A stretch of 64,000 nucleotides of DNA from positions 186,001 through 250,000 of the forward strand of contig NZ_CAMFKM010000003.1 of assembly GCF_945957355.1 (NCBI RefSeq). Reading direction: 5' to 3'. Position 1 is the stretch's first letter, and every line of letters begins with the position of its first letter. This DNA comes from an uncultured Reyranella sp. Lineage in GTDB: Bacteria; Pseudomonadota; Alphaproteobacteria; Reyranellales; Reyranellaceae. Below, in pieces: positions 23,459 to 31,731 of the stretch. The notes beneath the pieces were generated by a model, which saw only the letters and a program-made list of their open reading frames with translations, did not search any database and was not told where the DNA came from. Position numbers and translations under genes: made by a program.

Positions 23459-24922
23459 CTAGTCCTGATCCTGATCGCGGCGACGGCCCCCGGACCCTTC
23501 GGGGGACCCCTCGCGCCGGCCACGTTTTAGTGGCCGATCGGCCGGTTGGAAACGCGCCACAAGGTCCGACAGATGCTCAATTTCGTCAATGGCGATGCCC
23601 TCGGGCGCGCGCGGGGCAGGCCCCGATCCGCTGCGAACCTGCGGTATGAGTGCACTTCGGAAGCCGAGCTTGGCCGCTTCCCGCAACCGGGCTTCGCGCT
23701 GCCCGACCGGCCGGACCTCGCCGCCGAGTCCGATTTCCCCGAACACCACCATGTCGCCCGGCACCTGCTCGTCGGCGAGCGAGGAGATGACGGCGGCGGC
23801 CACGGCGAGGTCGGCGGCAGGCTCGCCGATCCGCAGCCCGCCCGCCACGTTCAGGTAGACATCGTTGGCGCCGACCGTGACCCCGCAACGGGCCTCCAGC
23901 ACGGCCAGAACCATGGCGAGGCGGTTCGAATCCCAGCCGACGACGGCACGGCGCGGTGTGGCGAGCGACGAGGGGCTCACCAGCGCCTGGATCTCGACCA
24001 GGACCGGCCGCGTACCCTCGATCCCGGCGAAGACACAGGCGCCCGAGACGTGGCCGCGTCGCTCCGCGAGGAACAGGGCCGAGGGATTGGCGACGTCCGA
24101 AAGGCCGCGGTCCGACATCTCGAAGACGCCGATCTCGTCGGTCGGGCCGAAGCGGTTCTTGACCGTGCGCAGGATGCGGAACTGGTGGCCGCGCTCGCCC
24201 TCGAAATAGAGCACCGTGTCGACCATGTGCTCGAGCACGCGCGGGCCTGCGATGGCGCCGTCCTTGGTGACATGGCCGACCAGCAGCACGGCGATGCCGC
24301 GACGCTTAGCGAGTTCGACCAGCGCCTGCGCCGAGGCACGCACCTGGGTGACCGTGCCCGGGGTCGAATCGACAGTGTCGAGCCACATAGTCTGGATCGA
24401 ATCGATCACCGCCACCTTCGGTGCGTCCGGCCGCTCCAGCGAGGCCACGATGTCACGCACCGACGTCGCGGCGACCAGCTGCACCGGCGCGTCGGCCAGT
24501 CCCAGCCGCTCGGCCCGCAGCCGCACCTGGTCGACAGCCTCTTCGCCCGAGATATAGGCGCAGGCGGTGTTCTGTTTGGCAAGTGCCGCCGCCATCTGCA
24601 GCAACAGGGTCGACTTGCCGATACCCGGATCGCCGCCGATCAGCAGCGCCTGGCCGACGACCAGACCGCCGCCGCACACCCGGTCGAATTCGTTGATGCC
24701 GCTCCTGAGGCGCGGCGGCTGCGGCGTCGAGCCGGTGAGTCCCGTGAAGTCGAGCAGCCGGCCCTTGCCGCCGCGCGCCAGTCCGCCCCCGGCAGGACCC
24801 GGTGCGGGCGCGGATTCCTCGACGATCGTGTTCCACTCACCGCAGGACTCGCAGCGGCCGCTCCACTTGGTCGTCACGGCGCCGCAGGCTTGGCAGACGT
24901 AGCGTTTGAGCGGCCGGGCCAC
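23459..24922 (-). CDS. radA: DNA repair protein RadA
   Basis: This 487-residue RecA-like ATPase helps process recombination intermediates by branch migration. The N-terminal C4 zinc finger has cysteines at 10, 13, 24 and 27 (CQACG, CESCG). The Walker A GGDPGIGKST is at about 96-105. The RadA-specific KNRFG lies near 260, and a Lon-protease-like C-terminal domain follows. Start is GTG at 24922, 2 bases past the mlaF stop. The last 30 residues are an Arg/Gly/Asp-rich tail longer than in most RadA proteins, ending GGRRRDQDQD. Confidence 0.96.
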   Translation of the reverse strand: MARPLKRYVCQACGAVTTKWSGRCESCGEWNTIVEESAPAPGPAGGGLARGGKGRLLDFTGLTGSTPQPPRLRSGINEFDRVCGGGLVVGQALLIGGDPGIGKSTLLLQMAAALAKQNTACAYISGEEAVDQVRLRAERLGLADAPVQLVAATSVRDIVASLERPDAPKVAVIDSIQTMWLDTVDSTPGTVTQVRASAQALVELAKRRGIAVLLVGHVTKDGAIAGPRVLEHMVDTVLYFEGERGHQFRILRTVKNRFGPTDEIGVFEMSDRGLSDVANPSALFLAERRGHVSGACVFAGIEGTRPVLVEIQALVSPSSLATPRRAVVGWDSNRLAMVLAVLEARCGVTVGANDVYLNVAGGLRIGEPAADLAVAAAVISSLADEQVPGDMVVFGEIGLGGEVRPVGQREARLREAAKLGFRSALIPQVRSGSGPAPRAPEGIAIDEIEHLSDLVARFQPADRPLKRGRREGSPEGSGGRRRDQDQD

Positions 24923-24924
24923 GG

Positions 24925-25698
24925 TCAGAGTTTCCGGACCTGCATCCGGATCGGACCCTCTGCCCGGCCGTGGATGAACTGGTCGACATGGGCGTTGCCG
25001 GAGCGGTCGATGTCGGCGACCGGGCCCTGCCAGATCAGCTTACCCTCGTGCAGCATGCCGATGCGATGGCCGATCTTGCGGGCGCTGGCCATGTCATGGG
25101 TGATCGAGATCGCCGTGGCGCCAAGGTCGCTGACGCATTTCACGATCAGGTCGTTGATGACGTCGGCCATGATCGGATCGAGGCCGGTCGTCGGCTCGTC
25201 GAAGAAGATGATCTCGGGCTCGCGGGCGATGGCGCGGGCGAGCGCCACGCGCTTCTGCATGCCGCCCGACAGTTCCGACGGAAAGAGCTCGCCGATCTCC
25301 GGGCCCAGACCGACCGCGCCCAGCTTGGCGACGGCGACTTCGCGGGCCTGTTCGACGGGCATGCCGTCGCTCTGGATGGGGCCGAAGGCGACGTTCTCCC
25401 AGACGCGCAGCGAATCAAACAGCGCACCGCCCTGGAACAGCATGCCGAACTTGCGCATGACACGCGCCCGACTGCGGTCGGTGAGGTCCTTCGTCTCCTC
25501 TCCGTCGATCTTGATAGAGCCGTTGTCCGGCCGCATCAGGCCCAGGATACATTTCAACAGCACCGACTTGCCGGTGCCCGATCCGCCTATCACGACCATC
25601 GACTCGCCCGGCCCGACGTCGAGGTCGATTCCCTGCAGCACCTTCTTGGGCCCGAAGGCCTTGGTGACGCCGCGCAGCGAGATCTTGGGGGAGGCCAT
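24925..25698 (-). CDS. mlaF: Phospholipid ABC transporter ATP-binding protein MlaF
   Basis: The 257-residue ATPase powers the Mla system, which moves phospholipids between inner and outer membranes to keep the outer leaflet lipopolysaccharide-rich. Motifs are Walker A GGSGTGKSVL (about residue 38), the Q-loop FQGGALFDSL, signature LSGGMQKRVALARA and Walker B IIFFDEPTTGLDP. The GGALFDSL segment after the Q-loop is Mla-specific. ATG 25698 lies 14 bases past the permease stop. The matching MlaD is not here but about 35 kb away at 60543. Confidence 0.94.
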   Translation of the reverse strand: MASPKISLRGVTKAFGPKKVLQGIDLDVGPGESMVVIGGSGTGKSVLLKCILGLMRPDNGSIKIDGEETKDLTDRSRARVMRKFGMLFQGGALFDSLRVWENVAFGPIQSDGMPVEQAREVAVAKLGAVGLGPEIGELFPSELSGGMQKRVALARAIAREPEIIFFDEPTTGLDPIMADVINDLIVKCVSDLGATAISITHDMASARKIGHRIGMLHEGKLIWQGPVADIDRSGNAHVDQFIHGRAEGPIRMQVRKL

Positions 25699-25712
25699 GA
25701 GGTGGGAGCCGA

Positions 25713-26492
25713 TCAGCGCGCGAAGAAGGCTTCGGTGATGAAGTAGTTGAAGGTCAGGATCAGAATCGAGGCGGAGACCACCGCGTTGGTGGTTGCCATC
25801 CCGACGCCCTGGGCGCCGCCGCGCGACGTGTAGCCGTGGTAGCAGCCCATCAGCGTGATGAGGAAGCCAAACACCGCCGCCTTGACGAGGCCGGAGAAGA
25901 CATCCTGGAACTGCAGGAAGTCGAGCGTATTGCGCAGGTAGGCCGCGTCGTTGAAATCGAGCTTGTAGACGCCCACCAGGAAGCCGCCCAGCACGCCGAT
26001 GATGTCGGCGATCAGGACGAGGACTGGCAGCGTGATGATGCCCGCGATCAATCGCGGGACGACCAGATACTTGAACGGATTGGTGGAGAGCGTCGTGAGC
26101 GCATCGATCTGCTCGGTGACGCGCATGGTGCCGATCTCGGCGGCCATGGCCGCGCCAACGCGGCCGGCCACCATCAGGCCTGCCAGCACAGGGCCCAGCT
26201 CGCGGGTCAGCGAGACCACGACGACATTGGGAATGGCGCTTTCGGCGGAGAAGCGCGCGAAGCCGGTGTAGCTCTGCAGTGCCAGCACCATGCCGGTGAA
26301 GATCGCGGTGAGGCCCACCACGGGCAGCGAGTAGTAGCCGATCTCCATGATCTGCCGCAGGATCTGCCGGCGGTACCAGGGCGGCTGCACGGCCTGCCGG
26401 AGGGCCTGGAAGGCGAAGGCCGTCACACTGCCGATCGCCTGCAGGAAGGCGAGCGTCATGCGCCCCAGGACTGTCACCAGCGGAATGGTCAT
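25713..26492 (-). CDS. mlaE: Phospholipid ABC transporter permease MlaE
   Basis: This 259-residue integral membrane protein of the MlaE/TRIC family forms the inner-membrane channel of the Mla complex. An amphipathic N-terminal helix precedes about five transmembrane segments. Typical blocks are the coupling region RELGPVLAGLMVAGRVGAAMAAEIGTM, often called the EQ loop (about 115-140), and the C-terminal GYTSRGGAQGVGMATTNAVV. The start ATG overlaps the alanine racemase stop by 4 bases, and mlaF follows 14 bases later. Coupling of alr to mla genes is common in Rhodospirillales. Confidence 0.94.
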   Translation of the reverse strand: MTIPLVTVLGRMTLAFLQAIGSVTAFAFQALRQAVQPPWYRRQILRQIMEIGYYSLPVVGLTAIFTGMVLALQSYTGFARFSAESAIPNVVVVSLTRELGPVLAGLMVAGRVGAAMAAEIGTMRVTEQIDALTTLSTNPFKYLVVPRLIAGIITLPVLVLIADIIGVLGGFLVGVYKLDFNDAAYLRNTLDFLQFQDVFSGLVKAAVFGFLITLMGCYHGYTSRGGAQGVGMATTNAVVSASILILTFNYFITEAFFAR

Positions 26493-27658
26493 GCCGTCTC
26501 TCCCGCGTCTTCGGCCGGGCCGCCGGCATAGCCGTCGAAATAGGCACGGTAATAGCGCCGGCCAAGCGCGGTCATGATCTCGTAGGCATTCGTCCGTGCG
26601 TGGTCGGCGAGATCGTCGGGCGTGAGGTGCGGCCCCAGCACCTCGACCATGGCGCCGGGCTGGCAGTCGGCTTCGGGCACGTCGGTCGTATCGATGGTCA
26701 CGAGGTCCATGGAAATACGGCCGACTACGGGTACGCTGTGTCCCGCGAGATGCACGTGGGTGCGGTTGACGAGGTTGCGGAAATAGCCATCCGCATACCC
26801 CAGCGCAATCGTGGCGATCCGGCTCGGGCGCGCCGAGCGCCAGGCGCCGCCGTAGCCGACCGTCTGGAACGCATCGATCCGGCGGGTCTGCAGGATATGG
26901 GCGCGCAGGGTCACGACGGGCAGCATCGGGTTCGACTGGCCGGGCAGGGGATTGATGCCGTAGAGCGCCGCGCCGGGGCGCAGCAGGTCGAAATGGTAGT
27001 CCGGGCCCAGGAAGATGCCCGAGGAGTTCGCAAGCGAGGTCGGCGCACCGGGCATTGCCCGCACGAAGGTGCGGAAGCGCGAAAGCTGCTCGCCATTGAC
27101 CGGGTTGGACGTCTCTTCCGACGCCACGAGATGGCTCATGATCAGGGCGAGCCGCAGGCCGCGCAGCCGGCCGCGCTCGTTGATCAGGACTTGCGCGTCC
27201 TCTGCGGAAAAGCCCAGCCGGTGCAGGCCGGTGTCGAGATGCACGACGGCGTCGAGCGCCTGGTTGAAGCGCTGGGCGGCGGCCCGCCAGACATTGAGCT
27301 GCCCCAGGTGATTGAGAACCGGGATGAGACGGTGCTCGACGAAGTCGGGCTCCGTGCCGGGAAGAAGTCCGTTCAGGACATAGATCGGCGGCTCCGGAAG
27401 GACGCGTCGGAGCGCAATCCCCTCGTCGATATGGGCCACGAAGAAGTGCCGGCAGCCCTCCGCCGCCAGCCGGGCGCCGACCACGGCGGCGCCGGTGCCG
27501 TAGGCATCCGCTTTCAGGACGGCGGCACAGTCGACCGGGCGGCCGGTGGCACGACCGGCGTCGCGCAGCCCGCGCCAGTTGGCCGCGATTGCGCCCAGGT
27601 CGATGGAAAGGATCGCGCCGGCCCGTCGGGCCGCGTCGTCGTCGCCGGAAATTGACAC
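26489..27658 (-). CDS. alr: Alanine racemase
   Basis: The 389-residue pyridoxal-phosphate enzyme makes D-alanine for peptidoglycan. The PLP lysine is K49 in AAVLKADAYGTG. The TIM-barrel continues through VLNGLLPG, HLDTGLHRLGF and LANSSGIF. The catalytic Tyr of the partner site is in TVGYGGAW (about 272), and the C-terminal beta domain includes GRISMDLVTID. Start is GTG at 27658, just past the dnaB stop on the same strand. The stop overlaps mlaE. Length and motif order are normal. Confidence 0.95.
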   Translation of the reverse strand: MSISGDDDAARRAGAILSIDLGAIAANWRGLRDAGRATGRPVDCAAVLKADAYGTGAAVVGARLAAEGCRHFFVAHIDEGIALRRVLPEPPIYVLNGLLPGTEPDFVEHRLIPVLNHLGQLNVWRAAAQRFNQALDAVVHLDTGLHRLGFSAEDAQVLINERGRLRGLRLALIMSHLVASEETSNPVNGEQLSRFRTFVRAMPGAPTSLANSSGIFLGPDYHFDLLRPGAALYGINPLPGQSNPMLPVVTLRAHILQTRRIDAFQTVGYGGAWRSARPSRIATIALGYADGYFRNLVNRTHVHLAGHSVPVVGRISMDLVTIDTTDVPEADCQPGAMVEVLGPHLTPDDLADHARTNAYEIMTALGRRYYRAYFDGYAGGPAEDAGETA

Positions 27659-27667
27659 GTCTTGACC

Positions 27668-29194
27668 TTAGAACTCCGGGACGGGGCCGTCAGCACCGAC
27701 ATCGAGGTTGCCGAACTTCGTGAACTGGCCTTCGAACGACAGGCGCACGATGCCTGTAGGTCCATGGCGCTGCTTGGCGACGATGACCTCGGCCTTGCCG
27801 TAGGTCTCCTCGCAACGCTGCTTCCAGGCATCGTGCCGCTCGTTGAACTTCTGGTCGCTCTCCTCGGCGCGCCGCGCAGGCTCGGTGCGGGTCAGATAGT
27901 ATTCCTCGCGGTAGACGAACATGACGACGTCGGCGTCCTGTTCGATCGAGCCCGATTCGCGAAGGTCGGCGAGCTGGGGGCGCTTGTCCTCGCGCTGCTC
28001 CACGGCGCGGGACAGCTGCGACAGGGCGATCACCGGAACGTCCAGTTCCTTGGCGAGCGTCTTCAGGCCGCGGGTGATTTCCGAAACCTCCTGCACGCGG
28101 TTCTCCTGCCGACTCTTGCCCGACGGATTGAGGAGCTGGAGGTAGTCGACGATGATCAGGCCGAGGCCGTGCGTCCGCTTCAGCCGGCGGGCACGCGTAC
28201 GCAGGGCGGCGATGGACAGCGCGGGCGTGTCGTCGATGAAGAAGTTGAGGTGCTCGAGTTCGTGGCTGACATTCAGCACCCGGTCGAATTCGGTGCTGTT
28301 CATCTCGCCCTTGCGGATCTTTTCGGAGGAAAGTTCGGCCTGCTCCGACAGCATGCGGGTCGCGAGCTGTTCGGCGGACATTTCCAGCGAGAAGAAGCCG
28401 ACTACGGCGCCATCCACCGCCTTGGGGTGACCTTCGACGATTTCCTCGCGATAGGCCTTAGCGGCGTTGAAGGCGATATTGGTCGCCAGCGCGGTCTTTC
28501 CCATCGACGGGCGGCCGGCAAGGATCAGGAGGTCGGACCGGTGCAGGCCGCCCAGCAGCTGGTCGAGCTGAACCAAGCCGGTGGCCACACCCGTGAGCTT
28601 GCCCTCGCGGCCATAGGCTGCCTCGGCGGCGGTCATGGCCTCCGTCAAAGCGAGGCGGAACGGCTTGAAACCGCCTTCGGTCTGGCCGGTCGTCGCAAGG
28701 TCGTAGAGTTTCTTCTCGGCAACCTCGATCTGCTGGAGCGCGGTCTCGTCGACGTCGCCGGAGAAGGCGCCGTTCACGACGTTCTCGCCGAGATCGATCA
28801 GCTGGCGGCGCAGGTAGAGATCATGGACGGCGCGCCCGAACGCGGCGGCGTCGATCACATGCACAGAAGCTGCGGCGAGGCGGGCAAGGTAGGCCGCGCC
28901 GCCGGCTTCCTTGATGGCGGGATCCTGCTCGACATAGGTCTTGAGCGTGACGGCGCTCACGACCTGGCCGCGCTCGATCAGGCGCGACAGTGAATCGTAG
29001 AGTTTTCCGTGCGACGGGTCGGCGAAATGTTCGGGGCGCAGGAACTCCGCCACGCGCTGGTAGGCGGCATTGTTCACCAGGATGGAGCCGAGCAACGCCT
29101 GCTCCGCTTCGAAATTGTGCGGCGGCTCCCGCAGGCGCGCATCTTCGGTGCCGGGCAGGCGCGTGACGTTCGAGGACTCTTTCACTGGCTCCAT
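27668..29194 (-). CDS. dnaB: Replicative DNA helicase DnaB
   Basis: DnaB unwinds the fork ahead of the polymerase as a hexamer. The 508-residue product has the N-terminal helicase-primase interaction domain from PPHNFEAEQALLGSIL, a linker around residue 150-180, and the RecA-like motor with Walker A GRPSMGKTAL, Walker B LIIVDYLQLL, and the SQLSR and DLRESG sensor motifs. An apparently species-specific insertion of about 35 residues (TRTEPARRAEESDQKFNE region) precedes the C-terminal PTGIVRLSFEGQFT. No intein is present. ATG 29194 is preferred to a TTG at 29236, as homology begins after it. Confidence 0.96.
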   Translation of the reverse strand: MEPVKESSNVTRLPGTEDARLREPPHNFEAEQALLGSILVNNAAYQRVAEFLRPEHFADPSHGKLYDSLSRLIERGQVVSAVTLKTYVEQDPAIKEAGGAAYLARLAAASVHVIDAAAFGRAVHDLYLRRQLIDLGENVVNGAFSGDVDETALQQIEVAEKKLYDLATTGQTEGGFKPFRLALTEAMTAAEAAYGREGKLTGVATGLVQLDQLLGGLHRSDLLILAGRPSMGKTALATNIAFNAAKAYREEIVEGHPKAVDGAVVGFFSLEMSAEQLATRMLSEQAELSSEKIRKGEMNSTEFDRVLNVSHELEHLNFFIDDTPALSIAALRTRARRLKRTHGLGLIIVDYLQLLNPSGKSRQENRVQEVSEITRGLKTLAKELDVPVIALSQLSRAVEQREDKRPQLADLRESGSIEQDADVVMFVYREEYYLTRTEPARRAEESDQKFNERHDAWKQRCEETYGKAEVIVAKQRHGPTGIVRLSFEGQFTKFGNLDVGADGPVPEF

Positions 29195-29282
29195 CGGATT
29201 GTCTTTGCCCAAGATGGGAGGGGGATCACAGTGCAAAGAATGTCGGGCGCCCGCTTATCCAGAGCGTAGCGAGGATACCTTG

Positions 29283-30521
29283 CTACTCGGCCGCCATGGA
29301 CCCTGCAACGTTCTTCAGGCGTTCTTCGGCCGCCATATAGTCGCGCGTGAGGGGCACGGCATCCTGCCGCCGGGCGATCTGTATCTGAAAGACCATCTGG
29401 TTCATGTACCGGAAGGCCACTTCGCAGCCCGCCAGATAGAACTCCCACATCCGGCAGAATCGATCGTCGTAGCCGGCGAGCTGCTTGATCTGTTCGCGGT
29501 TGGCCAGGAAGCGCTCGCGCCACAGACGCAGCGTCTCCGCATAATGCAGGCGCAGCACCTCGATGTCGGTCACCCAAAGACCGGCCTTCTCGATCGCCGC
29601 CAGGACCTCCGAGAGGGCGGGAGTGTAGCCGCCGGGAAAGATGTACTTGCGGAGCCACGTGTTGGTGCCGCCCGGTGGCTCCATGCGGCCGATCGAATGC
29701 AGCAGCATCACGCCATCGTCCGCCAGCAGCTCCTTCACCTTCGTGAAGTATTCGAGATAGTGAGCGGAGCCGACATGCTCGAACATGCCGACCGAGACGA
29801 TGCGGTCGTAGCGACCCGGCTCCTCGCGATAGTCGAGTAGCTTGAAGCGGACCTTGTCAGCGACACCCTCGTCGGCGGCGCGGCGGCTCGACACGCCATG
29901 CTGCTCACGCGAGAGGGTAACGCCGGTGACGTCGACGTCGAAGGCGCGGGCGAGGTAGAGACCCATGCCGCCCCAACCGGACCCGATGTCGAGCACCTTC
30001 TGGCCGGGCCTGAGCATGAGCTTGGCGGCGATGTGCGCCTTCTTGTCCGCCTGGGCGGTCTCCAGGGGCTCGTTGCCGGTCCGGAAGTAGGCGCACGAAT
30101 ACTGGCGGTCGCGGTCGAGGAAGAAATCGTAGAGTTCGCCCTTCAGGTCGTAGTGGTGCGCGACGTTCTTCTGGGCCTTGCCGACGGGATTGTAGTGCTC
30201 CAGCACGCGCAGCCACCGTTGCAGCGCGTAAGACCAGCGCATCAGGGCCGTGGAATCCACGGCGGCCATGTTGCGCCCCAAGAGGTCGAGCAGGTCGTAG
30301 AGATCTCCCTGCTCAACGGTCAGTCGGCCGTCCATGTAGGCCTCGCCCAGCGCGAGCCGGGGCCGCAACGCCAGGCGGATGCCAGTCCACCAGTCGTGGA
30401 CCCGGATGGTCACCGCGGGACCGGCTTTTGCGCCCTTGATGTGATGCGACCGACCGGCTTCATCGATGATGGTCAGTCGGCCTTCACTCACGACCCGGGC
30501 AAGGACCTGCGCCAGCAGCAC
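29283..30521 (-). CDS. cfa: Cyclopropane-fatty-acyl-phospholipid synthase family methyltransferase
   Basis: This 412-residue enzyme transfers a methylene from S-adenosylmethionine to unsaturated phospholipid acyl chains. The N-terminal ~110 residues form the CFA-specific domain. The SAM-binding motif is KVLDIGSGWGGMGLYLA (about residue 185). Further signatures are VTGVTLSREQ, RIVSVGMFEHVG, and HSIGRMEPP followed by WLRKYIFPGGYTP. The GTG start at 30521 gives the family N terminus. It is divergent from the iron-binding protein gene. Cyclopropane lipids are typical stationary-phase membrane lipids in this group. Confidence 0.93.
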   Translation of the reverse strand: MLLAQVLARVVSEGRLTIIDEAGRSHHIKGAKAGPAVTIRVHDWWTGIRLALRPRLALGEAYMDGRLTVEQGDLYDLLDLLGRNMAAVDSTALMRWSYALQRWLRVLEHYNPVGKAQKNVAHHYDLKGELYDFFLDRDRQYSCAYFRTGNEPLETAQADKKAHIAAKLMLRPGQKVLDIGSGWGGMGLYLARAFDVDVTGVTLSREQHGVSSRRAADEGVADKVRFKLLDYREEPGRYDRIVSVGMFEHVGSAHYLEYFTKVKELLADDGVMLLHSIGRMEPPGGTNTWLRKYIFPGGYTPALSEVLAAIEKAGLWVTDIEVLRLHYAETLRLWRERFLANREQIKQLAGYDDRFCRMWEFYLAGCEVAFRYMNQMVFQIQIARRQDAVPLTRDYMAAEERLKNVAGSMAAE

Positions 30522-30593
30522 GACGGATTACTCCGAGTTGTCGTTCTGCAAATGTTAATCCCATCCGCTTTTTCGACGCAAAGGGGTGGTTGG

Positions 30594-30604
30594 GCAAAAT
30601 TTGC
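30594..30604. promoter_or_regulatory. Palindrome GCAAA-A-TTTGC upstream of fbpA-like gene
   Basis: An 11-bp palindrome with a TGCAAAT-like half site lies 92 bases before the fbpA-type start. A further CTGCAAAT (30546-30553) forms an 8-bp inverted repeat with ATTTGCAG (30599-30606). Fur-family regulators of alphaproteobacteria recognise TGCAAAT-type sites, so an iron- or manganese-responsive operator is plausible. The rest of the 175-base gap is AT-richer than its surroundings. Confidence 0.35.
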
Positions 30605-30696
30605 AGTAGGTCGATGTGAATAAATCGCATTTGAATTGCCATTATGCACTTCGGGTGATATCGGCCAATGATACTCACTCGCATCGGAGGAAGACC

Positions 30697-31731
30697 GTGA
30701 AGAGACGTGCGCTCGTGAAGGCTGGCCTGGCGTTTGGCTCCGGTGTGTTCATCGCCCGGCGGGCCTCGGCCCAGGGCGGGACGCTCAATCTCTATTCGGC
30801 GCGCCACTACAAGACCGACGAGGCCCTGTACGGCAATTTCGCCGATCTCACCGGCGTCAAGATCAACCGCATCGACGCTGAACCCGATCCGCTCATCCAG
30901 CGTCTGCGCACCGAAGGCGACAAGAGCCCGTGCGACGTGTTCATCACCGTCGACGCCGGCCGCATCGAGCGCGCCCGGGAGATGGGGCTGTTGCAGGTGA
31001 CCGACTCACCCGTGCTTGCGAAGGCGATCCCGGCGCACCTGCGCGATCCCGACAACACCTGGTTCGGTTTCTCCAAGCGCGCCCGCATCATCGTCTTCAA
31101 CAAGGAGAAGATGCAGGCTGCAGCCGGCCCGCAGAACTACGAGGACCTCGCCGACCCGAAGTGGAAGGGCAAGGTCCTGATCCGCTCCTCGGGCAACATC
31201 TACAATCAATCGCTTACCGGTTCGATCCTCGCGGCCGATGGTCCGGAGAAGACCGAAGCCTGGGCGAGGGGCGTCGCTGCCAACCTGGCGCGGCCGCCGC
31301 GCGGTGGCGACACCGACCAGATCAAGGCCGCTGCAGCAGGCGAGGGCGACGTCGCCGTCGTGAACACCTACTACTTCGTGAACCTGATGCGCTCGACCAA
31401 GCCGGAAGACCGCGAGATCGCCGCCAAGCTGGGGGTGATCTTCCCGAACCAGGCGAACCGCGGCACCCACGTGAACCTGAGCGCAGGTGGTGTTGCCAAG
31501 TATGCGCCGAACAAGCAGGCGGCGGTCAAGTTCCTCGAGTATCTGGTCTCGCCTGAGGCCCAGAAGTATTTCGCCGACGGCAATTCGGAGTATCCGGTCG
31601 TGGCCTCGGTCGAGCTCTCACCGGAGCTCAAGTCGCTCGGTACGTTCAAGGAGGATCAGCTCAACGCCCGCGTCTTTGCACAGAACAACGCCGAGGCGCT
31701 GAAGATCATGGACCGGGCCGGCTGGAAGTGA
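30697..31731 (+). CDS. Fbp/Afu-type Fe(III) ABC transporter substrate-binding protein
   Basis: This 344-residue periplasmic binding protein captures ferric iron. The start is GTG 30697 behind CGGAGGAAG. The N terminus MKRRALVKAGLAFGSGVF with two early arginines, ending near RASAQ, is a signal peptide and possibly Tat-type. The mature part has LNLYSARHYKTDEALY, VDAGRIERA, WFGFSKRARIIVFN, and the paired iron-ligand tyrosines in VNTYYFVNL (about residue 225). GGVAKYAPNKQAAVKFLEYL is the classic C-terminal block. The permease is encoded on the opposite strand and the two genes overlap tail to tail by 26 bases. No ATPase gene is in the window. Confidence 0.92.
   Translation: MKRRALVKAGLAFGSGVFIARRASAQGGTLNLYSARHYKTDEALYGNFADLTGVKINRIDAEPDPLIQRLRTEGDKSPCDVFITVDAGRIERAREMGLLQVTDSPVLAKAIPAHLRDPDNTWFGFSKRARIIVFNKEKMQAAAGPQNYEDLADPKWKGKVLIRSSGNIYNQSLTGSILAADGPEKTEAWARGVAANLARPPRGGDTDQIKAAAAGEGDVAVVNTYYFVNLMRSTKPEDREIAAKLGVIFPNQANRGTHVNLSAGGVAKYAPNKQAAVKFLEYLVSPEAQKYFADGNSEYPVVASVELSPELKSLGTFKEDQLNARVFAQNNAEALKIMDRAGWK

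Noticed and set aside
23923..23934. GGTTCGAATCCC, resembling a tRNA T-arm
   Set aside because: It lies within radA and simply encodes part of a conserved segment (minus strand); no acceptor, D or anticodon arms surround it.
24925..26565. Fusion of MlaE-like and MlaF frames into one 546-codon frame
   Set aside because: The upstream part is an out-of-frame shadow of mlaE; mlaF starts at ATG 25698 with its own family N terminus.
27668..29194. Possible intein in DnaB
   Set aside because: Motor motifs are contiguous and the length is normal; the modest extra segment near the C terminus lacks intein splice motifs.
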